From Pisolithus tinctorius (taxonomy: Eukaryota; Basidiomycota; Agaricomycetes; Boletales; Pisolithaceae), in contig JANFAH010000054.1 in the NCBI GenBank assembly GCA_024663395.1, forward strand, positions 310,001 through 374,000: a stretch of 64,000 bases of DNA. Direction: 5' to 3'. The position numbers and the translations under genes are program-made. Of the stretch, positions 22,878-33,655 are shown in pieces (the first letter of the stretch is position 1; the number at the start of each line of letters is the position of its first letter). A model generated the notes under the pieces. The model was not told the origin of the DNA, ran no database searches, and saw only the letters and a list, made by a program, of their open reading frames with translations.

Positions 22878-23902
22878 ATGCCTACATCCCTGCTCACTTT
22901 GAACGACGGGACCAAAGCACCCTGGATTGCCTTTGGCACGGGAACCGCACTGTATAGCAAAGATGCTCAACAGTCAGTCATCATCGCCATCCAGAACGGG
23001 TTCACTCATCTGGATGGTGCTCAACAATATCAGAACGAGGACAGTCTGGGTGCCGGGATCGCCGCCTCAGGGAAACCACGATCTGAATTGTACATCACGA
23101 CGAAGCTTGGCAACTTGCAACCGGGGGATACACCCAAAAGCGCAATAGAAGAGTCTCTGAGAAAGTTGGGGATCGACTACGTCGACCTGTATTTGATTCA
23201 TCATGCGCTGCCGAATGTGGGAAGGCTCAAGGACCTTTGGATAGGGATGGAGGAAGCCAAGAATGCCGGCTTAACGAAGTCGATTGGTGTTTCTAACTTT
23301 ACCGCTGACCACCTCAATGAAATACTGGAGGTTGCAACTATCTCTCCTGCTGTCAATCAGGTAGAATCTCGCAATTGTGTTGCATTATACAGTTTATTGA
23401 ATATGTTAGCTCGAGGTTCACCCTTACGTCTGGAAGGCTCTCCAGCCCACCCTTTCCCTCCATGAGAAATACAACATCGTTACGTCCTCTTACGGGGGTC
23501 TCTCTCCACTTGTGAGAGGAAGAGGTGGCCCTCTGGATCCACTGGTGGAACGCATACGCGTACGTCTGGAACATGCACGCGGCTCCACGGTTTCCGAAGG
23601 ACAAGTGCTGCACAAGTACTTCCAACAAAAAGGTATACTTGTCGTGACGTATGTGTGATCTCCGTGGTTGCCACTAGAGGCTGCCCGAATGATTGTGATA
23701 CCTTTTTAGGACATCCGCGAAGGTAGAACGTGTTCAGGAATACCTCGATACGGAGAATGTGCCCGAGCTGACACCTGACGAAATTAAAGACATCGAGACT
23801 GCTGGTGCAAAACTCCATAAACGATTCTTCGTAAGTCTCTTTCACTTCCTTCTGTTCTTATCTCTGACAAGCTGAAAGCCTAGAAACTGGCCTCCAGAGT
23901 AG
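22878..23902 (+). CDS. Aldo/keto reductase
   Basis: Four exons (22878-23360, 23410-23648, 23710-23830, 23879-23902) give 288 residues, the usual size. The catalytic tetrad can be placed: Asp and Tyr in LDGAQQYQNE, Lys in ITTKLGNL, His in YLIHHALP. The barrel strand IGVSNFTADHLNEIL and the split NQ/LEVHPY around intron 1 confirm the family. It should reduce carbonyls with NADPH in the cytosol; substrate is unknown. The loop LVVTTSAKVERVQEYL carries the usual Ser-X-Lys and Arg that contact the cofactor. The last exon is short; an alternative acceptor five bases later would shift the frame and run towards the next gene. Confidence 0.85.
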
Positions 23903-24084
23903 ATACGTTGAAGTCATACGTATTGGAGTATCAAACAGACCATCGGCGCATAGTTTCCAACACACCTCCGTTACTTTTGCCTTGCCTTGCAATTGGAGAT
24001 GTCCAAATAAAGTCAACTGTTGCTTACGTAACACGTACAATATGCGTCTGTGTCTTATGTAATGCTTGTTCGTCCTGCGCTTTC

Positions 24085-25709
24085 ATGGCGTCCGCGTCTC
24101 CGTCTCTATCGTCGTATTCCACTTATGCCACTACGTCGAAGTCGCGTTTGCAATCCTTATATTCCGACGTAACCAGACAGAAGCACTCTAATCCCACATC
24201 CTACCATGCCCATGTTGACTGGTGGCAGCGCACTTTGGAGGAGCTAGTATCGCGAGGATGGCAAGCAGAGAACCCGAGTCCTCGGAAGGGAAAAGAAACC
24301 GAAACCGAAGGCAAAGAGGAGGCGCACAACAGGAGCAATAAGCTCATTCTGAATGCGCAAAGGTCTTTGGTGGATCGGCTACGATTCGACGGCGTCGGAA
24401 AGCCCCTCGGACTGGGTCATACGATTGTACGTGACACTCGTGCATTCGCGTACATTACTAAATATACGGTACTAGTAAAGGCCGAACTGCGTCACTGTAA
24501 CGCTCTCATCCCGCTACCCGCGTTCCTCTCGTCGAGCGTGTCGGTATATGACCCCGGCTGGCTACCCTACCGTGTCGCATCCTTCCTCGTCGGCAAGCCA
24601 CTATGGTGGGCGATGGAACAACTCGATCTTGTCAAGTCCGAGGACTCGTACAGCGAAGCCGAGATGTGGAAGAGAGTCCAGGGTGACTATGTCCTACTCA
24701 AGCTCGTCGAACGTGCCGCAGACGTGGTAGATGGTTTTCGTGGAGGAATGAGTTTGGCGGACAGTCTCTACACCACGGAGGGCTTCCGAAAGGAATTCGG
24801 GTCGAAAGTATTACCAGGCGTGACGGCAAGCGAGATGGACATCGAGGTACTGTTGAAATACCTGGAGAGGGATAGACCAATTTTAGTCAGAGATAAGGAT
24901 GTAAGTTCACCCCTGATTAGCTACGAAGAGTTCGCTGATGGTCCTCGAAGGTCATTAAATTTATCGCTGCCGACCGAGAGAAAGAAGTGACAGCAATCGA
25001 CCGCGGTATCCTCGAGCTTAAGACAGGCGTGGGCAATCTGCATGGCCAAGTAAACAAGATCCAGTGCAAGATTGACGAGTAAGAGGCCGCTGGGTCAAAA
25101 CGTGCCCGTGAGCTAACATAACGGTGCCCACAGAATGACAAGCAGGATATCGACTGCTCTGAGTCAGCAGCAGAAATCAATTGCATTAGCTCATCTTCGC
25201 CATAAGAAGGGCCTGGAGGAGATATTGACCCAACGGCTGAGCGCCCTTCAAAATCTGGAGTCGACGCTTATGGACGTGGAGACCGCAGCTGGCAATATCC
25301 AGGTTGGGTACATGGATTTTTTCATTCCAGCCGCCTTGCTGATTATTCTTGGCAGATTATGCAAACTTATGAAAAGTCTGCGGTAACACTACAAGCGATC
25401 TTGAATCATCCCTTACTTCAACGGGCAAAAATTGATGAAACGATGGATGCATTGGCAGCTGCTAATGCTACTGCACGGGAGGTCGATGATGCCGTCAGGA
25501 TCGGAGGTGACATGGCAGCTGCAGAGGCAGGCATTGACAATGACGACTTGGAGAATGAACTTAAGGAACTGGTTAAGGAGGTGGAAAGAGAGACAGGAGA
25601 GGCAGAAGAGCGTGAGACGTTGGACAAGCTGCAGGATATCAACGTGCCGGAGCAGATTCATGTTGTGCCAGCAGCAGCCCAGCGTGTCTTGCAAGGTGTT
25701 ACAGAATAA
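24085..25709 (+). CDS. CHMP7: CHMP7-like ESCRT-III protein (Snf7 family)
   Basis: Four exons (24085-24900, 24951-25078, 25134-25302, 25356-25709) give 488 residues. The N-terminal 250 residues contain helical regions (YHAHVDWWQRTLEELVSRGW; DPGWLPYRVASFLVGKPLWW) matching the winged-helix half of CHMP7. The C-terminal half is a Snf7 core: basic helix 1 (FIAADREKEVTAIDRGILEL), the helical hairpin, and acidic C-terminal helices. CHMP7 seeds ESCRT-III at the inner nuclear membrane for pore surveillance and resealing. The start at 24085 (MASASPSLSS) is chosen over an in-frame upstream Met at 23908 that overlaps the reductase end. Confidence 0.85.
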
Positions 25710-25788
25710 TTTCCTGATTAGGGTACCCGTACTTTGATGACGCAGTCGGTACATATCATACGTCCCTTTCGACCTCTTTGGCCGGACA

Positions 25789-27150
25789 ATGGCACCACTT
25801 CGTCTACGCCACCCGCAAGGTGTATCGACCTTTCATTTGGATTTCGATAGCGCGACGGTAGGGGATTTGCAGCAACAAATATTCGCAGCATCCCAGATTC
25901 CCCCTTCCCACCAAGAAAGTGAGGCGCCCATCACGCACGATTGTTCCACGGCAACTAAATGCAATCCCACAGTTAAATCAGGTTATCCTCCCAGCACCTT
26001 GACGGTCATACCCGAGTTGCCACTGTCTAGTCTAGGCCTCAGACCTGGAGAACAGATAATAGTAAATCAAAGAGCGATCGCAGCTGCGGTGCATCCTCCG
26101 ACAGCTGGCAGTACGACCCTACCAATATCGCAGTCTTTTTCCTCACCTGTCCCTCAACCGATCGCCACTCCATCAAGCACCGGGCCTGCGTTCGTGGAAA
26201 TATCAGATTCCAGTGTGTTAGTGCACAGGGTGAGCAGGTTGTCTTTGATACTATGGGTGTACTTTCCGAGCAATTCGCGTCAGGTCGTTCCCGATGATAA
26301 CTCATGTCTGTTCTCATCTGTTGCCCTGATCTTTGAGCAAGACATCAATAAAGCGCAGAAAATGCGGCAAAGTGAGTGGGATATGGTGCAGCACGGTTTA
26401 GAGGCTAATGCAGTAAATAGTTGTGGCAGATGGCATACGGAGTAACACGGAGACTTACAATGATGCGATTCTGGGGTAGGCATGTCCTACGCGTGTTCCG
26501 CGAATGAATATTGAATGCCCTACGTAGAATGCCCCGCGACAAGTACATCTCGACTATCCTTACACCCTCTGTGTGGGGTGGAGCCATTGAACTTGGAGTT
26601 TTAGCAAATCATTTTGGAACGGAAATCACATCGATCGACGTTGAAACTGGACGAATCGATCGGTTTACTCCACCAACTGAGAAGAGCAGAGGGGACAGGT
26701 CAGTGAAGGAACGTTATTGATGATGGAGCTGCTAAGCTGATTTCGATGAGGCAGGTGTGTTCTGATCTATTCCGGCATACACTATGATGCCGCAACTCTC
26801 TCTCCGGTGGTTGATGCTCCAGCGGAATGGGATCAAACCGTTTTCCCCATAGTAAGAGAAAACCTGCTAGTCACCGGTGAACAGGCTGATTGTAGCCGGT
26901 GTAGATGTCCACAGACGAGGATGACCCTGTCTTGGAAGCGGGCAAAAAACTGGCGACAATTCTAAGAGAGAGGAGAGCGTTTACGAACACTGCGACGTTT
27001 GACCTGAAGTGCGAGGTGAGTGAGACCGATCCATATGAGCACCTGTGGTCATTTGATTGCGGTTAGATCTGTGGGAAGGGCTTGAGAGGCGAGAAGGAAG
27101 CCAGAGCACACGCTCAGGAAACTGGCCATGTACGATTCGGAGAATACTGA
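25789..27150 (+). CDS. OTU1: OTU1/YOD1 deubiquitinase
   Basis: Eight exons (25789-25918, 25973-26229, 26284-26371, 26421-26475, 26528-26698, 26755-26851, 26905-27015, 27067-27150) give 330 residues. An N-terminal UBX-like domain (IKSGYPPSTL, GLRPGEQIIV) precedes the OTU protease with Asp and Cys in DDNSCLFSSV and the catalytic His in VLIYSGIHYD. A C2H2 finger closes the protein (CEICGKGLRGEKEARAHAQE then TGH). This order is specific to Otu1, which trims ubiquitin chains on Cdc48/p97 substrates. It lies 79 bases after the CHMP7 stop, same strand. Confidence 0.93.
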
Positions 27151-27221
27151 TATTTCATGCATACATCTGGTTAGCTTCGGAAGAAGTTTCGCATGTACTG
27201 TACCATTTACTGCGCCAGGAT

Positions 27222-28539
27222 CTAGGACATACCCGTTATCACGTCGCTCTCGATCTCCATAATGACAGGGACATGATCGGAAGCACCGTAAATCTCGCTC
27301 CGAATCTCGCACACTTTCACCTTCTCCGCTATGCGTTCGCTTACGACGACTCAAGACCAGGAAGTTATCAGTATAGCGGCGGGATATAAGGCCTAAAGAC
27401 TTACACATGTCCAACCTCCATCCGATACCTTTCGCGCGACAGTTGAAACGGTAGGAAAAGTAGGTATAATGGTGATCATCTGGGTGTCTCTGTCGCCAGA
27501 TGTCAACGAACTTGCCAGATGTTTCCTCGGGCTCGGGGGGATCGAGAATATTCTTGAATGCCTCTGTTTCGTCCTTTGTATAACCGGGCGTCTTATTCCA
27601 ATTCGGTTTGGGATTGGTGAGATCTGAAATAGGGGTGACTCAGAGGATAGGCGGGGCAAGTTCAAAGCTACTTACCTTGCGCCGTCGGCGCCACGTTCAA
27701 ATCACCCATCCAAATTACCGGCTTCTTTTTATCTAAAGCTCGGATATACGTAGTGAAATGCCGGTTCCACGTATTTTTGTCCGATAGAGTCTGTTCGTCA
27801 AACGAATCAGCGGCGGCTGAGACGAAGAAACGGTCAAAGTACCTTTAGCCCCTGGCCTGCATTGGTCACGTAGGTAGCTAATACGTAGCAACCTTCAAAC
27901 TCCAAAGTAACTATACGCCCCTTGACGAGGGTTGGGTCTGGGTGCCCAGGCAAGTCGGTACTGACTGATATTGGTTTATGCTTGGAGAGTGCAGCAGTTC
28001 CAGCTGTGGGCAGTAACAGGTCAACATGCATATTTCCATTGCAACAACTTACAGTAAGACTTCTTGTCCGAAATTGCCCAAGTACGATAGTTGAACCGAG
28101 AATTTAGTGCGCCATCTTGTGGGTCGCTGTTCACCTGGAAAGCCAGAGTTGGAAGGGTAAGCTAGACGCGCCAAATGCAGCTCTCACTTTGGTTTCCGTG
28201 AGCACGAGTATATCGGGGTCCTCGGCTTCGACGTAGTATTTGAAGCCCTGGGTTGCAGGTGTAAACCTAACCAGGAGGCAATAGGAGGATACTCACCTTT
28301 TTCTGGGCTGTAGACAATCCGCAAATGTTCCATGTCGCAAGACGGAGTGCTCCCTCTGCTCGCGGTGGAAAGGAGATATGGACTGGTAGGACTTTGTTGG
28401 TCGGCTGGCCGTTCGGAGCCAAATTTCCACTCGTGTCTGAAGATTCCTCAGTGGTATCCCCTTTGGCTTTCTTCGTTGCTGACTTGGAACTTGTGCCGAG
28501 TTCGCGGTCAGGGTTGGATGCCTTTCGTTTCGGTGGCAT
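27222..28539 (-). CDS. APE1: AP endonuclease, exonuclease III/APEX1 family
   Basis: Seven exons: 28539-28297, 28247-28188, 28134-28053, 28003-27843, 27790-27676, 27623-27405, 27349-27222, giving 335 residues. A Lys/Ser-rich N-terminal extension (MPPKRKAS and KKAKGD, likely nuclear localisation) leads into the catalytic fold: LRLATWNICGL (Asn), LVLTETKV (Glu metal ligand), GRIVTLEFEGCYVLATYVTN, VIWMGDLNVAP (Asp/Asn), and GASDHVPVIMEIE (Asp-His). It cuts abasic sites in base-excision repair. There is no GRF zinc finger, so it is APEX1-like rather than full Apn2-like. Confidence 0.93.
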
Positions 28540-28913
28540 GGTGAACTTGCGATGCAACCCCAACCAGCTGAGGGGACGACGCGCGAACATGTGACACGAC
28601 CCGGCCTTTCCTAATCCGGACACGCGTCCGAATTGTGGGTCCATATTTATCCTTGTTATAGCGACCCTTGCTTTCATGGCACGTGCAAAGTGAACACTGG
28701 CATTTGCTTCTCCACAAAGCAAGGGGAGGTCATACTGTACAGTATTTTCTCGGTATGTCCGTTGCACAGCTCCACTTCACCTTATTCACCCTCGCACTTT
28801 AGCTGCTTGACGATCCCTTCACGACGTTCGTTTGTATTGCCATATATCTATATCATTCCCCAACTACACACCGCAACTTATTGCCGCCCTGCAATCGACG
28901 AACGTGTGGTGGC

Positions 28914-30148
28914 ATGCTTACGCACCGCGAATTCTCGGCGTGGATCGTTTCCAACAACCAACCGCTCCCCGAATACCTCGTCGCGGTCGACGAAAAGGCC
29001 GGTAGAGTATCGTGTTGGATTCCTAGTGAGGCGGGCAAGGTACGACGCGTTTCGGCAATCTAACCAGTTGTCTTACTTTTCTGCCACAAGCAATTCTCAG
29101 TTCACTGGAGAGATCATGGTTCGAACGTGCATACTTGCTCGTTCATATCCTTGGATGGCTTCGTCGTTCCCGGTAGGTTTTTGTATGGAACAGGGAGCGC
29201 GTCGAGAGAAGGTGTGCGGTCGGGCCCAACTTCAGAACGCCCGTTCATATTTGCAGAGTACCACGGTGCATGTCTGTGATATCCCCGATGGAGTAGAATT
29301 CGTTCTAATCACCTGCTCAGCCTCGAGTGGAGAATGCAATCGTAATACTGGCACTATCATGCTGAAGATCAAGCGCGTGAGCTTGGATGGTCATAAACGC
29401 GCCAATCCATTTCAAACAATTCCCGACGCGGGTTCACGAGCCACGGTATCAGGGCATTGCGTAGGGTACGCTTATGTTTTCCTGACTAGGATGTAGCGGA
29501 AACCTTATATTGTCATTTCAGGTATGGTGATGAGCGACCTACTTATGAACAATGCCCTTCGACGTGGCAGATTAAGCCATACGATAAGGCAAGCAAAGGG
29601 TCCTATGTCACCTTCGTTTTCCGATATCGGCCGCAAGGTAAGGTTAATGTAATGTTGAACTATCCAGCAACCGAAAGTGGTTGTTTGAAGACTTCTTGCT
29701 TTCGCAGGGAATCATGTCGGAGGATGACAGAACTGCTGAAAGCGCAGTACCTCAACGAAAAGCCCGTCCATCTCAACGGAGAGTGACGAGTGCACCGGTG
29801 GCCACCGCACACGCCACCGGTACTCTCATCACGCCCAGTCCAACACCTAGCCCCAATACCAAGAAAATGCAATCTGTGGTGTGTTTCTCCTTGCATAGTC
29901 AAGGACTGCTGTTGAGCATAAACGTGCAGAACACCTCTCTCAAGTCATCTTTTCACCCTGGACTTGCTCGTCACCGGACGACGCAAAATGTACGTACTGT
30001 TAGCATGAACGAACCACGACGCAACGTGCCATATCCGGGAGAAGGTATCCTTGAGCTCTTCCCGCTACCGGACCCTAGCCTGCTCGGTAAGAATGCGAGC
30101 TTTGACGAAGGATTGCAAGAGAGTCAAATGGACGAGAAGATAGACTGA
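28914..30148 (+). pseudogene. DUF7918-like protein with an apparent +1 frame break
   Basis: Exons 28914-29039, 29091-29465, 29522-29637, 29691-29878 and 29930-30148 are supported by good splice sites and by a family I recall from mushroom genomes (FSAWIVSNNQPLPEYLV, SCWIPSEAGK, LDGFVVPGRFLYGTGSASRE, SYVTFVFRYRP). They add up to 1024 bases, one more than a multiple of three. The shift is near 29256: upstream the frame reads GPTSERPFIFA, then stops at 29276, while the frame one base later is open through the rest. Possible causes are an indel in the genome, a sequencing error, or an unrecognised splice. Function of the family is unknown. Confidence 0.55.
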
Positions 30149-30374
30149 TGGTTATCGGAAGGAACGATCATTTTTTGCGTTCATTCAGTATTTGTTTGCT
30201 GATCTATGGACCACTGTTTTCATTGTGTCGGTCGATGTTATCCTTGCTATCTGTTGTTAGTGCTATCGGCTTGTAGTATAGTTGTCGGTAATGGATTACG
30301 TGTTTGGATGTATTTGGTTTGGCCGAATTCAAAGCCCAAAACAGACATCTGTAGATTGCATAATTCTAGCTGTT

Positions 30375-31710
30375 ATGTCCGAAACTTCCTGCGTCCTGCA
30401 CGTATGGCCGTCAGAATGGGGTTTGCAGTCCCTGGACCCAACTTGCCTGGCGGCTATAATGTATATGCAACTTTCTGTGCCGGGAAAGTTCCAAGTTGCA
30501 GAGAGTTGTGACCCAGATATGTCTCCCAATGGTGGCCCCCCGGCGCGTTCGTTTCAGCCAGGTTCGGGCAGCTGACTTCCGATACAAACAGGTCATCTGC
30601 CATTCCTAACTTATGGACACCTCGTATACGCATCGCTTCCCTCAATAGTGTCATTCGTTATATCCCTCTCGAAAGCTCGAACACCCGGGGTGAAAAACAT
30701 TGACGCGTCGCTTTCCGCTTCCCAAAGATCCCAGAGTGTTGCATGGTGGTCCCATGTGGAGGAGAACTTAGGAGATTTTGTCGTGAGTGGCGCATATCAG
30801 ACACTCAGACGCGTCGTTCTCATTCATATAGTCGCACATGTTCTTTGGTGTAGACGCAAATTTCTGGGGACTCACGAGACCCACTCTCGCAAGTCTGATG
30901 CCAATCCCGCAGCGGTACTATGTGCCGGGAAGGATTCGAGAATCATATCGGCGGCGGTTGGAAACTTGCGGACTGTGGTGTTTACCAGAAGCTGAGCAAG
31001 AACGTAAAAGCCCCTTTGCGAAGACAGAAAAGAAGCGCGATGATCACGTGGGCACATTCACTCGTGCATTTGAGCGGGAGAAGGTGGGTATCTTGTTACT
31101 GTGGGCTCGCTTCTCTCCCCGAACTAGTTCGATGTAGGTCATGGAAAAGGCGCGTGCCATTTTGGACCTCTACGCGAGGTTGTTGGATGGAAAGAAGTTC
31201 TTGTTCGATGCACAGTAAGTCTAGTAATTTTCTCGCTCTGGCGCACAAGCTAAAGCACGGTTCGTATGTAGCCCGACAAGCTTCGACGTGTATCTTGCCG
31301 CTCACATACTTTTGCTGGCAAACCCTCCGTTTCCTGGTTCAGTTTTGCAGACTTTGCTACTAGAGAAGTATCCCTCACTCGTCGACCATGCTCGTCGTGT
31401 GCAGAGCGAGGTAGAACGGACACCCCCATACGGACATGCCCCTGCGCCGCCGAAGCCATCGGTCTTATCTCTCTTCTCATTCAGGCGCAGTGTCAGTAAG
31501 GAAGTTAAACCCTCTAGTCCAGATGACCTTCGGTTTCGACATATGAGATGGGCGTGGATAGCCCTGGCCCTGGGTGCGGCCGCTTACAATATCATGCAGT
31601 TTTCAAAGTCGATCGTGATAGTGAGGATTGACGAGGATGAGGGAGATGAGGACGGGGACGCATATAAGGAAGGAACTGACATCGAGACAGAGGATGAAGG
31701 CCAGGATTAG
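30375..31710 (+). CDS. SAM37: SAM37/metaxin-like subunit of the mitochondrial SAM complex
   Basis: Five exons (30375-30531, 30592-30782, 30832-31083, 31138-31214, 31272-31710) give 371 residues. The N-terminus has the metaxin thioredoxin-like start (LHVWPSEWGLQSLDPTCLAA; PFLTYGHLVYASLPSIV). The GST-C-like half carries FDVYLAAHILLLANPPFP. A predicted membrane segment near the C-terminus (WAWIALALGAAAYNIMQF) is followed by an acidic tail. Sam37 helps Sam50 insert beta-barrel proteins into the outer mitochondrial membrane. The identification rests on remembered family patterns; Tom37 and metaxin cannot be told apart by eye. Confidence 0.8.
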
Positions 31711-31814
31711 GCCAGGTAGTTTACACATGCGTAGTGATTAACCCCTGTCTATGTGGCTCACGTGACGATTTCATTGTGCATGCTCTCCTTCCGACGCTTG
31801 CACCTATTAATTGG

Positions 31815-33526
31815 ATGGCTGAGATGGACGACTACCTCATCGTCGTAGATGACGTCGAAGAACCGCAGGCGGGGCCTTCTTCTGCTGTCAATGGCGGACA
31901 TCCATCGAGTCGCCCCCAACAGCGCACTCGTCCATTGCGGGCAGCTGCTGAACAAGCCATGGCGACCACCCTCCGCCTCAGAGACTCCGTGGAGCCTTCT
32001 TCGGAGCGCACAACGCGTTCGGCCACTGCAAAGTTTAAACCACATCCAAAGTTAAAGCTTAAACTTAGCGAGCGAACTGCTGCACAAGCCCCTGGGATGT
32101 CGTTTCTGGGCTCTTATGACAGGGAGCTAGATTCCGATGACGAAGACCTGACATTCGAGGAGCAGTTCGTACTGCGGATGCCGCCGGGCGAGGACTGTGA
32201 AAAACTTAGGAAGATGATACAATCAAGGGAAATCAGCAATGATGTCTGGTTCAAGTTCAAAGGTGGGCATGCATTTGATCATTCTTGTGTATTGAATCCA
32301 CCTTTAATCCGACAGACTCACGGCGCGGAGTCTTCCATATCGGTAATAACCTCTATTCCTTCAAGCTGGTGGATCTACCTTGTGTAATAGAATCACAAAA
32401 GACACTTGACAACAAGCAAATGTTCAAAGTAGCCGACATATGCCAGGTTACTTACTCCTCTCGATACCTTGCTCTCGGCGCTGAACTTGTGCAACTAGAT
32501 GCTTGTAATTGAGAAGCGCATACGAGAGGAAGAGGCCGTTATTGCCAATAGGAATGTCAGTGTCGATGAATTTATATGGCCCCACGGCATCACACCTCCA
32601 TTGCATCATGTTCGCAAACGACGGTTCCGTAAACGACTAAACCGAAGAGTGAGTTTCTTGTTGCAGCTTAGCTCGGCCGTTCAAACCTTTGCGTACTTCA
32701 GACCATAGAAAGCGTGGAAGAAGAAGTTGAACGGCTGGTAGCAGCAGACAGCCTTGCAACTGAAGTCAAGTATGGTACGTGATGATATTATCGATACGCC
32801 GCGTAGGGTCATCTTGTGGAAACTAAACTATGGTTTGTAGAGGTACTTGAAAACGTAAATCCCGACCTCTCAGATTCCGAGTTTGTCGAGCGCGATGAGG
32901 CACTAGATGCGTTCACCCCTGGAATACCGGAATCTGAGGTTGGCGATGCACCCACGCCTGGCGCAGACGTCGAGGATGGTGACGCGGATGAGGCCGAGGT
33001 TGAAGCCGAGGGTGATTTTGATGCTGAACTAGCAGCAGAGCTCGACCTTGCACTGGGCGACGAGGAAGGCGCTGATGAAGAGGAAGAGGAAGAGGAGGAA
33101 GAAGAGGAAAGCGATGAAGAGGATGAAGATGACGAGGATATACAGGAGAGGAAGTTACTGAACGAGGAAATCAGGGATTTGGAAGCAGCAGTCGCGAAGA
33201 AACAGCACGAAATCGCAAGCTCAGCGAATCCGTTAGTCAAGGTAATCAACTTTTGTACTCCTGGGAGGTGTCGGACTCGGACTCACTAAACACTGCAGAA
33301 ACGGTTTGAAGACGCCCTCAAGAAGTTATCTACCGATCTCGAGATGAAACAGGCGCAGAGAGATGAAATGAAAGAGCGGCAGTGGAGGAAAAAAGTGGGG
33401 ATTACCGGTGGGGATCCTGACATAGATGCTGAGGCCATAGCTCAGGACGGAGTAGAGGTTGATAATGATGCTCAGGATGGCGACCTGTTGGAACCTGACA
33501 ATTCCATCACCATGGATATTGGTTGA
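31815..33526 (+). CDS. TAF7: TAF7, TFIID subunit
   Basis: Six exons (31815-32262, 32316-32446, 32499-32648, 32702-32774, 32841-33241, 33299-33526) give 476 residues. The conserved TAF7 module runs from EEQFVLRMPPGEDCEKLRKM through DSRRGVFHIGNNLYSFKLVD and LPCVIESQKTLDNKQMFKVA to FIWPHGITPPLHHVRKRRF. The C-terminal part is acidic, with a nearly pure Glu run encoded by a GAA/GAG tract near 33079-33115, then a coiled coil. TAF7 binds TAF1 and checks its acetyltransferase activity. The Met at 31815 is the first in frame; one three codons later also fits. Confidence 0.93.
33079..33136 (+). repeat. GAA/GAG purine tract (poly-Glu coding)
   Basis: An imperfect trinucleotide tract inside the TAF7 acidic region encodes about a dozen consecutive Glu codons followed by mixed Asp/Glu. 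The purine bias on one strand makes it prone to length variation. Confidence 0.7.
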
Positions 33527-33655
33527 AAGGGCCACTTACTCATGTCATTACACATAACTATCGTCTCTTCTTACAACTGCTGTTTTTTACCTTGGAAGTC
33601 TTTGGGAAGGCTACAGGAAAATAACGATGGCACAAGGTATAAGTACACGTAACAT

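Noticed and set aside
27049..27414. Long minus-strand open frame of 121 codons overlapping the OTU1 end
   Set aside because: It reads across the AP-endonuclease stop and intron in a frame without conserved motifs; the spliced AP-endonuclease exons explain the coding signal.
32809..33249. Minus-strand 146-codon frame made mostly of Ser
   Set aside because: It is the antisense of the Glu/Asp-rich TAF7 exon; poly-Ser is the expected shadow of GAA/GAG codons.
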